A stretch of 7,164 bases of DNA from Collinsella sp. (lineage in GTDB: Bacteria > Actinomycetota > Coriobacteriia > Coriobacteriales > Coriobacteriaceae): contig JAHYYI010000051.1 in assembly GCA_019425045.1 (NCBI GenBank), positions 1 through 7,164 on the forward strand, read 5' to 3'. This document shows positions 6,585 to 7,164 of this stretch, piece after piece; within the stretch, counting starts at the first letter, position 1, and every line of letters begins with the position of its first letter. The translations under genes and the position numbers were made by a program. The notes under the pieces are model-generated. The model saw only the letters and a program-made list of their open reading frames with translations, did not search any database and was not told the DNA's origin.

Positions 6585-6646
6585 CATTCATCTAAGTCTG
6601 TCCCCAATGCGTGAAAACACTCATGTAAGTCTGTCCCCAATGAGTG
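6585..6646 (-). repeat. Right REP-like repeat pair of the RAYT cassette
   Basis: Two 29-base units (6585-6613 and 6618-6646) separated by AAAA lie on the minus strand, giving an inverted arrangement relative to the left pair. The outer unit (6618-6646) is the canonical sequence and matches the left outer unit at 28 of 29 positions. The inner unit matches it at 26 of 29. ATGCGTG (6607-6613) and CACTCAT (6618-6624) form a hairpin with one mismatch and an AAAA loop. The GGGG side of each unit faces outward from the transposase gene on both flanks. An isolated ATTGGGG at 6549-6555 may be another remnant. Confidence 0.9.
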
Positions 6647-6649
6647 CAA

Positions 6650-6680
6650 AAAGGCGCCCTCCGTGGGGGAGGACGCCTTT
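6650..6680 (-). terminator. Terminator of rpmB
   Basis: The arms pair at 6650-6656 with 6674-6680 and at 6658-6662 with 6668-6672, with one C/A mismatch between the two blocks and a 5-base loop (GTGGG). On the minus strand the hairpin ends in CGCC followed by five T residues (complement of 6648-6652), so it terminates rpmB. On the plus strand only TTT follows, but it may also limit read-through from the RAYT gene. It starts four bases beyond the right repeat pair. Confidence 0.82.
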
Positions 6681-6701
6681 GGTAAGTTCTATATGAACGC
6701 G

Positions 6702-6745
6702 AGGTCTTTGACCCGGAGAGTCCGAGGTACTTGTTGGTAAGACCT
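6702..6745 (-). other. Structured 3' UTR of rpmB
   Basis: AGGTCTT (6702-6708) pairs with AAGACCT (6739-6745). Across a two-base bulge, ACC (6711-6713) pairs with GGT (6736-6738). Inside, CGGA (6714-6717) pairs with TCCG (6721-6724) around GAG. The structure lies between the rpmB stop and the terminator. I see no tRNA or known riboswitch pattern. Confidence 0.35.
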
Positions 6746-6748
6746 TAT

Positions 6749-6937
6749 TTAGGAGCGCGCAACCTTGCCGGACTTGAGGCAGGTGGAGCAAACGTTCATC
6801 TTGCGACGGTGACCATCGACGACGACGTAGACGCGCTGGATGTTGGGGCGGAACTTACGGTTGGTGACGCGGTGAGAGTGGCTGATGGAGCGACCGGCAA
6901 CGGGGTGCTTACCGCAAACTTCGCAAACTTTGGACAT
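6749..6937 (-). CDS. rpmB: 50S ribosomal protein L28 (zinc-binding form)
   Basis: This 62-residue L28 belongs to the large ribosomal subunit. The sequence begins MSKVCEVCGKHPVAGRSISHSHRVTNRKF, followed by the basic RRKMNVCSTCLKSGKV tail, as expected for the family. Two CxxC pairs (C5/C8 and C50/C53) make it the C+ form, which holds zinc. The ATG at 6937 is preferred over an upstream in-frame ATG at 6985, which would add 16 unrelated residues: AAGGAGGG (complement of 6944-6951) is positioned six bases before 6937, and L28 proteins start with this MSKxCxxC sequence. The gene is transcribed alone, with its own promoter and terminator. Confidence 0.97.
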   Translation of the reverse strand: MSKVCEVCGKHPVAGRSISHSHRVTNRKFRPNIQRVYVVVDGHRRKMNVCSTCLKSGKVARS

Positions 6938-6944
6938 AACTGAC

Positions 6945-6951
6945 CCTCCTT
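6945..6951 (-). promoter_or_regulatory. Ribosome binding site that fixes the rpmB start
   Basis: The minus strand reads AAGGAGG here, a near-perfect Shine-Dalgarno sequence, ending seven bases before the ATG at 6937 (six if the following G at 6944 is counted as part of it). It lies inside the 16-codon extension that would result from the ATG at 6985, which argues for the shorter protein. Confidence 0.9.
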
Positions 6952-6991
6952 GGGCGACAAACGAACATGTCGCGTTAACAAACAAGCCTGA

Positions 6992-6997
6992 ACTATA
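6992..6997 (-). promoter_or_regulatory. Extended -10 promoter of rpmB
   Basis: The minus strand reads TGCTATAGT, an extended -10 (TGnTATAGT), about 55 bases before the rpmB start. The -35 region (CGCACA at 17-base spacing) is a weak match to TTGACA, which an extended -10 can compensate for. It is the best promoter candidate upstream of rpmB. Confidence 0.6.
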
Positions 6998-7019
6998 GCA
7001 CAGAAGCAGCTCCCTGTGC
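6998..7019. promoter_or_regulatory. Dyad abutting the rpmB -10 (possible operator)
   Basis: GCACAG (6998-7003) and CTGTGC (7014-7019) are perfect inverted 6-bp arms separated by 10 bases, directly next to the -10 and filling the spacer and -35 region. A repressor bound here would block the promoter. The arms are short enough to occur by chance, and no regulator is identified. Confidence 0.3.
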
Positions 7020-7128
7020 GTAATCTACACAGAGATATTTCTCTTTTGGCGATAGTGCCCACGCCACGGCCCTGGACGTAGATCCGATTTGCGTGCAGCA
7101 GAGGGGATTATGCCAGCTCGTGTGTGCG

Positions 7129-7157
7129 TTTTCAAGCTCGTCCCACAAATATATATA
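7129..7157 (+). promoter_or_regulatory. Possible outward promoter for the next gene to the right
   Basis: TTTTCA (7129-7134) and TATATA (7152-7157) are 17 bases apart, each matching the sigma-70 hexamers at four of six positions, in an A/T-rich tract at the window edge. It would fire away from rpmB into sequence beyond the window. The stretch 7020-7128 between this and the rpmB promoter region shows nothing I can identify. An ATG at 7110 is open to the window end but reads only MPARVCVFKLVPQIYIGL, which I do not recognise. Confidence 0.35.
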
Positions 7158-7164
7158 GGTTTAT

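Larger units (their letters stand above)
5584..6646. mobile_element. RAYT/REP cassette (REPtron-like element)
   Basis: The intact transposase gene and the two inverted repeat pairs form a symmetrical unit of 1063 bases, inserted between the adhE promoter region and the rpmB terminator. No target-site duplication is evident immediately outside the outer repeat units. The cassette boundaries are therefore defined by the repeats alone. Whether the whole unit ever moved, or only the repeats are mobilised, cannot be told from one copy. Confidence 0.7.

Noticed and set aside
6434..6649. 71-codon minus-strand open frame across the right repeat
   Set aside because: It translates the repeat units and then the antisense of the RAYT C-terminus. 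There is no supporting ribosome binding site or homology.
6702..6745. tRNA or riboswitch in the rpmB 3' region
   Set aside because: There is no acceptor stem, anticodon arm or GTTC-type T-loop and no known aptamer pattern. It is listed only as a structured 3' UTR.
7110..7164. Start of a new plus-strand gene at ATG 7110
   Set aside because: Only 18 unrecognisable codons are available, the GAGGGG is only three bases before the ATG, and a better promoter candidate lies downstream of this ATG.

Overview
The window looks like a chromosomal piece of a high-GC actinobacterium of the Coriobacteriia, most likely Collinsella or a relative. I infer this from the codon bias, the bacterial-type prolyl-tRNA synthetase, the fermentative AdhE, the zinc-type L28 protein and the general style of the genes. 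No marker here proves the genus.

Layout, left to right. Positions 1-30 are the last codons of an upstream gene. proS (31-1752, +) follows directly and ends at a strong hairpin terminator (1786-1830). A second, A/T-flanked hairpin (1855-1898) works in both directions and separates proS from two minus-strand genes that converge on it: an APH-fold small-molecule kinase (1931-2695) and, upstream of it, adhE (2784-5432). The 88-base gap between these two holds a very GC-rich hairpin with a poor U-tract, so the kinase may be transcribed partly by read-through from adhE.

Upstream of adhE lie two LacI/GalR-like palindromes 18 bp apart. Beyond them is an accessory island, about 5584-6646. It holds a REP-associated tyrosine transposase (RAYT, 5765-6541, +) flanked on both sides by tandem pairs of a 29-base repeat, with the two pairs in inverted orientation. 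This self-contained RAYT/repeat cassette is the most interesting item in the window.

The right end carries rpmB (6749-6937, -) with its own terminator (6650-6680), a structured 3' UTR, and an extended -10 promoter next to a dyad. The last ~100 bases hold a possible outward (+) promoter and no gene that I can identify.

Functionally, proS and rpmB are translation housekeeping. adhE is the ethanol-forming, NADH-recycling enzyme of fermentation. The kinase has no assignable substrate. The RAYT cassette is an insertion between housekeeping genes and has no evident link to them.
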